Positions 16,949 through 24,643 of a stretch of 35,768 bases of DNA are shown here, piece after piece. The DNA comes from an uncultured Gammaproteobacteria bacterium (GTDB lineage Bacteria; Pseudomonadota; Gammaproteobacteria; Arenicellales; UBA868). The DNA is taken from positions 1 to 35,768 of the forward strand of contig CAJQRU010000062.1 in NCBI GenBank assembly GCA_905612355.1, in the 5' to 3' direction. The notes beneath the pieces are model-generated. The model did no database searches. It was not told where the DNA came from and saw only the letters and a program-made list of their open reading frames with translations. Made by a program: the position numbers and the translations under genes. How positions within the stretch are numbered: position 1 is the stretch's first letter; every line of letters starts with the position of its first letter.

Positions 16949-17821
16949 TTATGCAAGCTCTCTTTCGCCCGCTTCAAAAGCCTTAACAGCCTCTTCGTGC
17001 ACTGCCCCTTTGGTTTCCTCTACCAACACGCGAAACTCTTCGGAAGACAACAAACGATAGTCCCTTGGGCGCTCAATCTTCACGTCGACTATTTTTTTCG
17101 TTCGCGCCGGACGTGTAGTCATCACGATCACACGGTCACCAAGAAAGATGGCCTCCTCCAGATCATGAGTAATGAAAAAGATAGTGACCTTCGTTCGGTC
17201 ATACACCTCAAGCAGTGATTCGTGCATGATGGACTTAGTCAACGCGTCCATTGCCCGGTAGGGCTCGTCGAGCAGCAGCACTTTGGGGTCATTAATCAGC
17301 GCACGAACGATTTCTGCCCGTCGAGCCATGCCAGACGACACCTCGCCAGGATATTTACCCGCAACGCCCGATAGCCCTGCCTCGGCCAACATGTCGACCG
17401 CTTTCCCGTATGCCTCGGCTTTTGTCATCGTGCCCTGCACAATCGGCCCATAAGCAACGTTATCGGCGAGCGTTTTCCAGGGGAATAGGGCCCCATTCTG
17501 AAACACGACAACACGGTCAGCGCCCTGATCAGCAAGCGGCTTGCCGGGTCCACAAAGCATTTCCCCGTCGAGATCTATCTGACCAGACGTGATCGAATGA
17601 AATCCGGCAATGGCATTTAAAAGTGTGGTCTTTCCACACCCCGACGGCCCCACGATCATGCACACCTCACCCGGAGCAATCTCTATAGAGCAGTCCTCTA
17701 CAGCCAGTACATTTACGCCATCTGGATCATAAATCTTCGTTACGTTCCGTATGCTGATGGCTCCCTTGGTCGCAGCGTCAGCTGAAGAAGTAGAATTGGC
17801 CTGTGCGGATGCTGTATTCAT
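16949..17821 (-). CDS. NitT/TauT-type ABC importer ATPase 2 (degenerate signature)
   Basis: A 290-residue ATPase with Walker A 'GPSGCGKTT', Q-loop 'VVFQNGALFPW', Walker B 'VLLLDEPYRAMD' and an intact H-loop 'FITHDLEEAI'. The ABC signature reads 'VSSGMARRAEIVRAL', so the first Gly of LSGG is Ser and Leu is Val. This is complementary to ATPase 1, whose signature is intact but whose H-loop is not. The ATG directly follows the TAA stop of the upstream permease, which suggests translational coupling. An N-terminal Ala/Ser-rich extension of about 20 residues precedes the domain. Confidence 0.9.
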   Translation of the reverse strand: MNTASAQANSTSSADAATKGAISIRNVTKIYDPDGVNVLAVEDCSIEIAPGEVCMIVGPSGCGKTTLLNAIAGFHSITSGQIDLDGEMLCGPGKPLADQGADRVVVFQNGALFPWKTLADNVAYGPIVQGTMTKAEAYGKAVDMLAEAGLSGVAGKYPGEVSSGMARRAEIVRALINDPKVLLLDEPYRAMDALTKSIMHESLLEVYDRTKVTIFFITHDLEEAIFLGDRVIVMTTRPARTKKIVDVKIERPRDYRLLSSEEFRVLVEETKGAVHEEAVKAFEAGERELA

Positions 17822-18691
17822 TTATGCACCGCCCTGGCCCAATGCTTTTTCGCGCCACTGCATCATTTGACTGCCCGCAGCACGCACCATGGCCGAGGTA
17901 ATCCAGCCAACAAACCCCAGCGTCAGCATCGCCATCACCATCGTGACGTATTTATTCACCATATACGAAGCGTTAATCATGTAACCCAGGCCAAATTCGC
18001 CCGAAATCATCTCAGCGGCAACCAGTGAAAACCAGGCCACGCCGATACTGATCTGCAACCCGGTAAAAACAAAAGGCAGTGATCCGGGCAAGACTACATG
18101 TATAAAAACATGCCGTCGTTTCGAACCCAGACATCCCGCAGCCCGAAAGTAAGACTCATCTATCGATTGAACACCCAGCATCGTGTTAAGTGTAGTCACA
18201 AAAAATGAAGCCAGTGTTGCGAGAAAAAGAATCGGCGCCTCAAAACTTTGAAACATCACGATGGAAAGGGGCACCCAAGCGAGAATAGGAATCGGTCGGA
18301 GAAGTTCAAGCACCGGAAAGGTGTAGTCCTTAAATTTCTTAGACCAGCCCATGAAAAGCCCCAGTGGGACACCCAGTCCTGTTGCCAAAGAGAAGGCAAT
18401 AAGAATTCGCAGGCAACTGGCTTTAATGTTTTGCCAGTAATCTTCAGTGAAAAGAGAAGTGCCCCATATCGGGTCCTGGCTAAACCACTCGGTGAGAACC
18501 TCGGCAGGGCCAGGAATTTTATTGAACGGGGATATCTTCAGTTGCTCGTTCAAAAGCCAGTAAGTGAACAGCCACAAACCAATGCCTACGAACGCCAGGT
18601 ACGGCATAGGCGTCCCAAAGGACTTTTTCGTTTTGTACAAAAAGAGAGAAAGACCAGATGGCCCCTGCGTGGCAACATCTCGATCACTCAT
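17822..18691 (-). CDS. NitT/TauT-type ABC importer permease 2
   Basis: A 289-residue permease of the SsuC/TauC family, with a first helix 'YLAFVGIGLWLFTYWLL' and coupling loop 'YFRAAGCLGSKRRHVFIHVVLPGSLPFVFTG'. It diverges clearly from permease 1 in sequence and loop charge. A GGAGAG site precedes the ATG. It is the first membrane gene after the binding protein, separated from it by a 206-nt spacer containing a strong terminator-like hairpin, so readthrough or an internal promoter is needed for expression. Confidence 0.92.
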   Translation of the reverse strand: MSDRDVATQGPSGLSLFLYKTKKSFGTPMPYLAFVGIGLWLFTYWLLNEQLKISPFNKIPGPAEVLTEWFSQDPIWGTSLFTEDYWQNIKASCLRILIAFSLATGLGVPLGLFMGWSKKFKDYTFPVLELLRPIPILAWVPLSIVMFQSFEAPILFLATLASFFVTTLNTMLGVQSIDESYFRAAGCLGSKRRHVFIHVVLPGSLPFVFTGLQISIGVAWFSLVAAEMISGEFGLGYMINASYMVNKYVTMVMAMLTLGFVGWITSAMVRAAGSQMMQWREKALGQGGA

Positions 18692-18832
18692 CTACCACTC
18701 TCCTCGCAACGTATATACATGACACGACTACCGAAAGCCGTTAACACATCATTACTGTGATGTGTTCTCAAGACAGCCATCGAAAGTTTTATAACTGGAC
18801 CAATAACTCTAACTTGTTTAGCAGCTAACAAT

Positions 18833-18863
18833 CAAAAACGGGTCCCAGAAAAATGGGACCCGT
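18833..18863 (-). terminator. Strong intrinsic terminator/attenuator after the binding-protein gene
   Basis: ACGGGTCCCA and TGGGACCCGT form a perfect 10-bp stem with a 6-nt loop, followed on the minus strand by a run of five U. It lies 35 nt past the binding-protein stop and inside the importer operon. Partial termination here would give more binding protein than membrane subunits, a common arrangement in importers. Confidence 0.85.
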
Positions 18864-18897
18864 CAATTGATTATTTTATTACAACACTCTTACGTTT

Positions 18898-20031
18898 TTA
18901 TTTGTATGCAGAGTCAGGTTGCTCGCCCACAAATCCGATAGGCGCCGTCAAACCTCGTGCTTTCAGCACTTCATTGGCCACTCCATCCATGATGGCTTCT
19001 GAACGCAACACGGCGTTCGGTACCACTTTGCGGCCATGGAGAAACTTTGTGGCTGCAGAAACCAACTGCTTCGCGGTATCGTCAAATACAAAACGCAGCG
19101 TCAGTTTCTCTTTACCACCGCCGATTGCTACCGGATTCTGCCCGTAGAGCGAAGCCCAGAGCACTCTGCGATCCATCCCTTCAGTCTGTGCATCCGCCAT
19201 CTTGGATACGGCCGTAGCATTCCCTAAGTCTTTGAGAAACAACTGCGCATCGAGCTCCGCCTCCAGCCAACCGCGCTGGACATCGGGACGATCGCGGATG
19301 ATTTCATAGAGCATCGCGAGAAAACCCGCATCGCCACCCTCTACACCATCAAAACTCTCGCCTGAAGCTGCACGACGAGCAAGTCCCTGCAACTGAATCT
19401 TGGAGGCTGTAGGCTCCCAGATAACTGCTGCGTCAAGCTTGTTGTTTTTAAAACTTGAAGTGATGACCTCAATATTCATGTTGAGGTATTTCTTGGGTTT
19501 GATACCGGCTTGATCAAAAGCCCAACGTGCAAATCGGTCAGTACACGCACCATGGGGTGCTGCAACCAACTTTCCGTCCATCCACTTGACTGCCTCCAAA
19601 CCATTTTTAAATTGGGGCGCATCGTTTTTGACTAGAAAGACGTTGCATTGTTGGCGGGAGGTGCCCAATACCGCAATCATGCGAATGTCGACTTTATCCT
19701 GCTTGGTCGTTGACACGATTGCTGGCATATCGCCCATATAACCCAAGTGATTTTTTTCACCAAGCATCTTGCCTACGATGACCGAACCCTGAAGCCCAAT
19801 TTCAAATTTGACGTCAGAACCAGCTGGCAGGTATTTCTTCCATGACTGCTGACCATTAATGACGACGCCCGACCATGACTCTGTATAGTACGGTTGGTAA
19901 CCTACTACCAGATTGACAGCCTCGCCCGGCTTGCCAAACCCTACTTCGGCAACAGCTGGCTGCATAGCACCCGCGCACAGCATTGCGGCGCCAGCGCCAA
20001 CAGCTAAAAACGATTTCCTGGGGTTATTCAT
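18898..20031 (-). CDS. NitT/TauT-type ABC importer substrate-binding protein
   Basis: A 377-residue periplasmic protein with a signal peptide (basic 'NNPRK', hydrophobic core, 'AVA-EV' cleavage site near residue 28). The mature protein is an NMT1/NrtA/SsuA-like two-lobed binding fold: 'VNLVVGYQPYYTESWSGVVI' as first strand, 'LGYMGDMPAIVS', and 'KLDAAVIWEPTASKI', the typical hinge motif. The start at 20031 is favoured over the longer reading by a GGAGG site 5 nt upstream and by the signal peptide. Ligands in this family include nitrate, sulfonates, pyrimidine precursors and aromatic acids such as phthalate. The ligand here is unknown, but the oxygenase substrate is the natural guess. Confidence 0.9.
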   Translation of the reverse strand: MNNPRKSFLAVGAGAAMLCAGAMQPAVAEVGFGKPGEAVNLVVGYQPYYTESWSGVVINGQQSWKKYLPAGSDVKFEIGLQGSVIVGKMLGEKNHLGYMGDMPAIVSTTKQDKVDIRMIAVLGTSRQQCNVFLVKNDAPQFKNGLEAVKWMDGKLVAAPHGACTDRFARWAFDQAGIKPKKYLNMNIEVITSSFKNNKLDAAVIWEPTASKIQLQGLARRAASGESFDGVEGGDAGFLAMLYEIIRDRPDVQRGWLEAELDAQLFLKDLGNATAVSKMADAQTEGMDRRVLWASLYGQNPVAIGGGKEKLTLRFVFDDTAKQLVSAATKFLHGRKVVPNAVLRSEAIMDGVANEVLKARGLTAPIGFVGEQPDSAYK

Positions 20032-20347
20032 ATTCCCTCCGGTTGATAAATCAAAAACAGGTTTTGCGAAAAAACAATTTTTCCCGATCTTTCGAGACAG
20101 CATCGCTTTCTTGCTGGGCGCACTATCACCCTAGCATTGGCAGTTTGTATAATGCTTTAACTTGATCGATTGATTGCTCCGATCTATCACTACAAAAACT
20201 GTGGTATATCTTAATCTGCAGTTTACCCTGCAAATGGTGCCGACGCGGCGCTATTTACAGGATATTTCAGACACCAACGTAGTGGGTCGATGCGAGTTAA
20301 GGACTCGGTTTGACGTAACGGCTATTTCCGTCTTGGGTTTTACGATA
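20032..20347. other. Importer promoter region next to the right island end
   Basis: These 316 nt hold no supported gene. The promoter of the leftward importer operon must lie here. A 'TCTATCACT' stretch near 20184-20192 also occurs next to the LysR box (10429-10437), hinting at shared control, but it is short. No integrase remnant is seen next to the right-hand repeat. Confidence 0.4.
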
Positions 20348-20399
20348 CGAAGGTCAGGAGTTCGATCCTCCTCCGCTCCACCACATTACTGCATCAACG
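20348..20399 (+). repeat. attR-like direct repeat (displaced tRNA-Ala 3' fragment)
   Basis: A copy of 1942-1993: the 3' 36 nt of tRNA-Ala with its CCA, plus 16 flanking nt, one mismatch. Upstream of it there is no tRNA 5' half, so it is not a gene. It abuts the stop codon of the isomerase gene (20401), suggesting that this gene was the original neighbour of tRNA-Ala. Confidence 0.85.
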
Positions 20400-20400
20400 A

Positions 20401-21228
20401 TTACATCGAGTGACGGTATCGCGCCTTAATGATCTCCAGCACTTCATCAGGGTCGCGCCGCCACCAGTTGTCCCGAGAGAAGATTTCAACCTCTCGGGGA
20501 CCGCCATAACCGGCATCCTCCACAAGGGCGCGAATCCTGGGAATATCGATTACGCCGTCCCCTGGCATACCCCGGTCAAGGCGCAGATCACTAGTATCTA
20601 CTAACCAGTCCGCCACATGGAAAGCGCAGATGGCTTGACCAGCCCGGGCAATTTCTTGGGAAAGATCCGGGTCCCACCACACATTGTAGGTATCGACTAC
20701 GATGCCAACGACATCGGGCGCCTCAAGCTGATCACGCCAATCATTGGCCGCTTTCATCGTACTCAACACAGAACGACTGGCACAGACCATCGGATGAAGC
20801 GGCTCAAGCCCTAACACCACACCGGCCGCACGAGCCTCCGGTATCAATAGCGACAATCCTTCAAGCGCACGTTCACGAGCGGCGTCAATATCCTTAACAC
20901 CCGCTACAAGGCCACCTGCTAGGAACACAACGCATTGCGCATTGATCTCCGCTGCCTCTTCGATGATACGGCGATTGTCCTCTAGCGACTGCTCAAAAAC
21001 CGTAGGATCAGGGTCTGAGAGCAAGCCACCAACGCAGTAACCGGTGACTGTCATATTGTGATCGCGCAATAGCTGCGCACCTTGCTTGACACCACATTCG
21101 TGCAGCTTATCCCGCCAAACCGCCACACCATGGATAGCGTGGCGTGCCAGAAGTGGCACTATCTCAGCCAGCGAGCATTGCTCCCGGAGCGTGGCCTGGT
21201 TGACCGATAGTTGTGGGTAATCGGACAT
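20401..21228 (-). CDS. TIM-barrel sugar isomerase/epimerase-family protein
   Basis: A 275-residue member of the AP-endonuclease-2/xylose-isomerase-like barrel family. Metal-site residues are visible in the usual order: 'LGLEPLHP' (Glu), 'VVDTYNVWWD' (Asp), 'CAFHVADW' (His), 'GMPGDGVIDI' and 'REVEIFS' (Glu). Such proteins isomerise or epimerise sugars, hydroxypyruvate or inositol derivatives. The substrate is open. It is the last gene of the operon with the HisD-like, SDR and HIBADH-family dehydrogenases, so it likely handles a hydroxy-keto product of those enzymes. Confidence 0.85.
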   Translation of the reverse strand: MSDYPQLSVNQATLREQCSLAEIVPLLARHAIHGVAVWRDKLHECGVKQGAQLLRDHNMTVTGYCVGGLLSDPDPTVFEQSLEDNRRIIEEAAEINAQCVVFLAGGLVAGVKDIDAARERALEGLSLLIPEARAAGVVLGLEPLHPMVCASRSVLSTMKAANDWRDQLEAPDVVGIVVDTYNVWWDPDLSQEIARAGQAICAFHVADWLVDTSDLRLDRGMPGDGVIDIPRIRALVEDAGYGGPREVEIFSRDNWWRRDPDEVLEIIKARYRHSM

Positions 21229-21250
21229 TCTATGTGGACTGAATTAAGTC

Positions 21251-22165
21251 TTACGATGCTCCATCATCGATACCGGTCGATTGATGTAATCCAGCGGCCT
21301 TCGCCATTTCTTCCCACATGACGGAAAAATCCTTTCGACCCAAACCCGCCGCTCGCCCGCTTTGGTAAACCTGTCGGACCAATCCGCCGACAGGCACCGG
21401 CACACCCACATCATTAGCAAGACCCAGTGCCAGACCCATATCTTTATACATAAGATCCAACATAAAACCAGGTTCATACTGATTCTTCAATACGGTATTA
21501 GGGAAATGATTCAGCAATGGCCAGGTAGCACCACTACTGACGCTAACAACGTTGACCATTGTTTCCATCGACAAACCTGCTTTAAGTCCCGTCAGAAAAG
21601 CTTCTGAGGTGGCAATCATCGAAATACCAGTAATCATGTTGTTAACCAGCTTTACCTTGCCCCCCATACCCACCTCATCGCCCGCATGAATCAAATTACC
21701 CCCCATCACAGCCAACACGTCTCGGCAACGATCGAGTGTCGCTTTGGGACCACCGATCATAATAGTCAACGTCCCGTTCATCGCGCCCACTTCTCCTCCA
21801 CTGACCGGCGCATCGATCATCTGACCACCGCCGGAAGCGACCTCACGCGCCAAGCGATTCGACACGAGCGGATCAATAGTGCTCATATCAACAATAAGAT
21901 GGTCGGCGTTAAGCGCAGACAACAGCCCACCTTCTCCGCAAACAACGTGTTCAACCTCAGCAGAGCCGGGCAACATGGTAATCACAGTGTCGCAACGACC
22001 CGCCACCTCCGCTGCACTCTCCGCTCTCACAGCACCATGGCGAACCAGTTCATCCACAGCTGCTGAATTCAAGTCCAATACGGTGAGTTGATATCCCGCC
22101 TTCAGCAGATTTTTTGCCATCGGCTTACCCATCATGCCAACACCAATAAATCCAAGTTTTTCCAT
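21251..22165 (-). CDS. 3-hydroxyisobutyrate dehydrogenase-family reductase
   Basis: A 304-residue beta-hydroxyacid dehydrogenase with an N-terminal Rossmann motif 'LGFIGVGMMGKPMAKNL', substrate-binding 'DAPVSGGEVGAMNGTLTIMIGG', and the catalytic Lys in 'GKVKLVNNMITG'. It oxidises or reduces beta-hydroxy acids such as 3-hydroxyisobutyrate, tartronate semialdehyde or related compounds using NAD(P). The ATG at 22165 has GGAGAG 6 nt upstream and begins directly at the Rossmann strand; the longer in-frame start adds 13 residues with no family match. It lies 22 nt before the isomerase gene. Confidence 0.9.
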   Translation of the reverse strand: MEKLGFIGVGMMGKPMAKNLLKAGYQLTVLDLNSAAVDELVRHGAVRAESAAEVAGRCDTVITMLPGSAEVEHVVCGEGGLLSALNADHLIVDMSTIDPLVSNRLAREVASGGGQMIDAPVSGGEVGAMNGTLTIMIGGPKATLDRCRDVLAVMGGNLIHAGDEVGMGGKVKLVNNMITGISMIATSEAFLTGLKAGLSMETMVNVVSVSSGATWPLLNHFPNTVLKNQYEPGFMLDLMYKDMGLALGLANDVGVPVPVGGLVRQVYQSGRAAGLGRKDFSVMWEEMAKAAGLHQSTGIDDGAS

Positions 22166-22290
22166 TGCCGCTCTCCTATCCTTTGTCCTTGGTTCAAGAA
22201 CCACACCAACCCGTTAATCTGCGGGTGCGGGTGCGGGTGTGACGCTGCCCCATTCACTGTTACCCGTCGCTAACCCCTACGCGTGTTATG

Positions 22291-23058
22291 TCATGCTGCC
22301 GTCCAACCGCCGTCAACCATCAACGCCGAACCGGTGACCAGGCGCGAGGCATCAGAGGCAAGGTAAACCACTGCGCCCATCAGATCTTCGACCTGGCCGA
22401 TTCGGCCCAGCGCAATTTTTGACAGTACCCAAGCCTTGAAGTCCTTATCTTCGAGCATTGGCCGCGCCAGTGGCGTTTCGATAAAGGTTGGGCATAGCGT
22501 ATTGACTCGTATGCCGGATTCACCCAATTCCCAAGCCAGCGCCCGGCTGAAACCTTCCAATGCGTGCTTACTTGCGCAGTAAACAGTACGCGTTGGCGCA
22601 CCCACATGGCCCATCTGCGACGACATGTTGATAATAGACCCTTCTTCCTTCGCGCTGACTAATGCGCTGGCAACCGCACTGGCAACAAAATACGCTGCAC
22701 GAACGTTGAGATTCATGATCGCGTCAAAGTCGGCTTCGTCATAACCGATACAGGGTGCGGGCCGATTGGTTCCGGCATTATTAACAAGCACATGAAACGG
22801 ACCCGACTCACGCACCAGTGATTCAACCGCCTGGCGATCTGTGACATCCATCGGCGCCGCATGAGCCTGGCCACCCTGTTCAATCATGGCAGCAGCGGCA
22901 GCGGCAATTTCCGTCTCGGTTCGTGCCACTAAAAACACCTCAGCGCCCGCATCAGCCAATGCCGCTGCGGCCGCCAAACCAATGCCGCGCCCAGCACCTG
23001 TCACCAAGGCCCGTTTGCCATCTAGTCGAAACGACGGTGTGCGTGGTAGTTCCACCAT
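22291..23058 (-). CDS. Short-chain dehydrogenase/reductase (SDR)
   Basis: A 255-residue classical SDR with 'TGAGRGIG' cofactor motif at 20-27, 'NNAG', catalytic Ser in 'INMSSQMGHVG' and Tyr-x3-Lys in 'YCASKHAL', and the C-terminal 'VTGSALMVDGGWTA'. Likely NAD(P)-dependent oxidation of a polyol or hydroxy acid. An AGGAG site precedes the ATG. It lies between the HisD-like gene (9 nt) and the HIBADH-family gene (125 nt, with three tandem GCGGGT hexamers at 22221-22238). A HisD-like/SDR pair is typical of dihydroxypropanesulfonate (DHPS) degradation clusters, where it would be HpsO/HpsP-like. Confidence 0.92.
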   Translation of the reverse strand: MVELPRTPSFRLDGKRALVTGAGRGIGLAAAAALADAGAEVFLVARTETEIAAAAAAMIEQGGQAHAAPMDVTDRQAVESLVRESGPFHVLVNNAGTNRPAPCIGYDEADFDAIMNLNVRAAYFVASAVASALVSAKEEGSIINMSSQMGHVGAPTRTVYCASKHALEGFSRALAWELGESGIRVNTLCPTFIETPLARPMLEDKDFKAWVLSKIALGRIGQVEDLMGAVVYLASDASRLVTGSALMVDGGWTAA

Positions 23059-23067
23059 TTTCTCCTT

Positions 23068-24375
23068 TTAACGATCAATCGCCGCGTAGGGCGGTACATT
23101 GCGACCTCCATAGCGTCGCACTCGAATATTCGCCTGTTCACCATGCCCGGCGAAACCCTCGATCGCGCACAGGCGCGAACACACCTCACCGATCCGAGTC
23201 GAGGCCTCATCAGTCAGCACCCGTTGGTAAGTACAAGTCTTCATGAATTTTCCAACCCATAGACCACCGGTATAACGCGCAGCCCGTTTGGTCGGCAAGG
23301 TATGGTTGGTACCGATCACTTTATCGCCGTATGACACATTGGTCCGTGCCCCTAGGAATAAAGCGCCGTAGTTCGTCAAGTGTTCGAGGAAGTAATCCGG
23401 ATCACGCGTCATCACCTGCACATGCTCAAACGCCATGCGGTTGGCCTGTTCCAGCATCTCATCGCGGCCCTCACACAGAATCACCTGGCCATAGTTTTCC
23501 CATGATTCTCTCGCAATCTCTGCCGTTGGCAAGGTTTCCAGCTGTCGATCGATTTCTGCCAACGTGTCTCTTGCCAGCGACTCCGAATCAGTGATCAACA
23601 CGGCCGGCGACGTGGGACCATGCTCAGCTTGTCCCAGTAAATCGACTGCACAGAGTTCCCCATCGACTGAACTATCTGCCACCACCAGCGTCTCGGTAGG
23701 GCCAGCAAAAAGATCGATCCCTACTCGTCCAAACAATTGGCGTTTCGCCTCCGCCACAAACATGTTGCCCGGTCCGACCAGCATATCCACCGGGTCGATG
23801 GTCTCGGTACCCAACGCCATTGCAGCCACTGCCTGTATACCACCTAGCACCAGGATTTCGTCTGCACCACCAAAATGCATTGCCGCGACGATCGCCGGAT
23901 GCGGCCCACCATCATACGGTGGCGCCGTGGCGACAATACGTTTCACACCAGCCACTTTTGCAGTGACCACGCTCATATGCGCTGAAGCCACCATGGGATA
24001 TTTTCCACCGGGAACATAACAGCCAACAGCGCTCACTGGAATATTGCGATGACCTAACACCACGCCAGGCAACGTCTCTACTTCAAGATCTTTCAGACAA
24101 TCCTTTTGCTTTTCGGCAAAATTGCGCACCTGAGCTTGAGCGAAATGGATATCGCGCAGATCGTTTTCGGTCACGCGCTCAATTGCCGCAGCAATCTCAC
24201 CGTCGCTCAAGCGAAAAGAAGCAGGTGACCACTGATCAAATCGTTCGGAAAGCGCTTTCACGGCTTGATCGCCATGTTGCTCGATATCTGCCAAGATCTT
24301 CTCTACCGTTGACCGAACTTTAGCATCAGCTTCCGCTACTTCGTCGGCTGCTTTTCCCTGTTTCAAATAACGCAC
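23068..24375 (-). CDS. hpsN: HisD-like dehydrogenase, probably sulfopropanediol dehydrogenase HpsN type
   Basis: A 435-residue histidinol dehydrogenase-family enzyme. Zinc ligand positions are kept: Gln and His in 'GQAEHGP', Asp in '[10 protein letters not shown]', His in 'FAGHGEQAN'; the catalytic 'FEH' is also present. Features such as '[17 protein letters not shown]', '[18 protein letters not shown]' and the 'KTCTYQR' segment match my memory of HpsN, which oxidises (R)-2,3-dihydroxypropanesulfonate to (R)-sulfolactate using NAD+, rather than true HisD of histidine synthesis. No his genes are nearby. The GTG start at 24375 is chosen for a strong GGAGG site 6 nt upstream. First gene of the operon. 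Sulfolactate lyase genes are not in the window, so the exact substrate stays open. Confidence 0.8.
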   Translation of the reverse strand: MRYLKQGKAADEVAEADAKVRSTVEKILADIEQHGDQAVKALSERFDQWSPASFRLSDGEIAAAIERVTENDLRDIHFAQAQVRNFAEKQKDCLKDLEVETLPGVVLGHRNIPVSAVGCYVPGGKYPMVASAHMSVVTAKVAGVKRIVATAPPYDGGPHPAIVAAMHFGGADEILVLGGIQAVAAMALGTETIDPVDMLVGPGNMFVAEAKRQLFGRVGIDLFAGPTETLVVADSSVDGELCAVDLLGQAEHGPTSPAVLITDSESLARDTLAEIDRQLETLPTAEIARESWENYGQVILCEGRDEMLEQANRMAFEHVQVMTRDPDYFLEHLTNYGALFLGARTNVSYGDKVIGTNHTLPTKRAARYTGGLWVGKFMKTCTYQRVLTDEASTRIGEVCSRLCAIEGFAGHGEQANIRVRRYGGRNVPPYAAIDR

Positions 24376-24469
24376 TGTTTTTCCTCCGTTGATCAGAATC
24401 TCTACACTACACGGCACGAGTGTACCGCGCCCCGGTCACTGATCAACCCACTACCACGCCGCCATAAGG

Positions 24470-24492
24470 GGCTGCATAACGACTATGCAGCC
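24470..24492. repeat. Inverted repeat 1 (9-bp arms)
   Basis: GGCTGCATA and TATGCAGCC are perfect arms around a 5-nt spacer. It lies 95 nt upstream of the hpsN-like GTG and may be a dimeric-regulator operator (GntR or LacI type) or a hairpin. Confidence 0.6.
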
Positions 24493-24515
24493 GGACATTA
24501 CACTCCGTTGCAACG

Positions 24516-24532
24516 AGTCGAAAACTTCGACT
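24516..24532. repeat. Inverted repeat 2 (7-bp arms)
   Basis: AGTCGAA and TTCGACT flank a 3-nt spacer perfectly. It is the middle one of three inverted repeats in this region. Its arms differ in sequence from the other two, which argues against three copies of one operator. Confidence 0.55.
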
Positions 24533-24550
24533 ACGGGAGACAAGAAGTCA

Positions 24551-24570
24551 CCATTGTCCAAGTACAATGG
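24551..24570. repeat. Inverted repeat 3 (7-bp arms)
   Basis: CCATTGT and ACAATGG are perfect arms around a 6-nt spacer. It lies 22 nt before the TTGACA hexamer of the possible tRNA-Arg promoter. Confidence 0.55.
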
Positions 24571-24643
24571 CCCTTACCCTCACCACACCGGTTGACATCA
24601 GAAGGCTTGATATACTGAGGCGGTGTCGTAATATTCATTGCAG

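Larger units (their letters stand above)
1994..20399. mobile_element. Candidate genomic island inserted at tRNA-Ala, no integrase seen
   Basis: The segment is bounded by the intact tRNA-Ala on the left and a displaced copy of its 3' end on the right, as expected after site-specific integration into a tRNA gene. Cargo: glutathione transferase, three-component Rieske oxygenase, PanB-like and GcvT-like enzymes, TauE exporter, LysR regulator, Gld-type ABC exporter and a NitT/TauT ABC importer. No integrase, excisionase, transposase or relaxase is recognisable. The element could be an old island that lost its integrase, or one that was mobilised in trans. Base composition looks somewhat more AT-rich than the right flank by eye; I did not compute it. 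The boundaries are an inference from the repeat alone. Confidence 0.6.
24376..24643. other. Control region upstream of the hpsN-like operon and tRNA-Arg
   Basis: These 268 nt lie between the leftward operon and the rightward tRNA-Arg. They contain three perfect inverted repeats (24470-24492, 24516-24532, 24551-24570), described separately. A TTGACA hexamer lies at 24592-24597; the nearest TATACT (24611-24616) gives too short a spacer, so the tRNA promoter is not settled. Confidence 0.6.

Noticed and set aside
20174-20413. Plus-strand ORF of 79 codons ending across the right-hand repeat
   Set aside because: It reads through the tRNA fragment, lies antisense to the importer promoter region, and has no family resemblance.
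22221-22238. Tandem GCGGGT x3 microrepeat between the SDR and HIBADH-family genes
   Set aside because: Only three units; too short to treat as more than slippage.
23068-24375. True histidinol dehydrogenase of histidine biosynthesis
   Set aside because: No his genes are adjacent and the sequence features and SDR neighbour fit the HpsN-type branch better.
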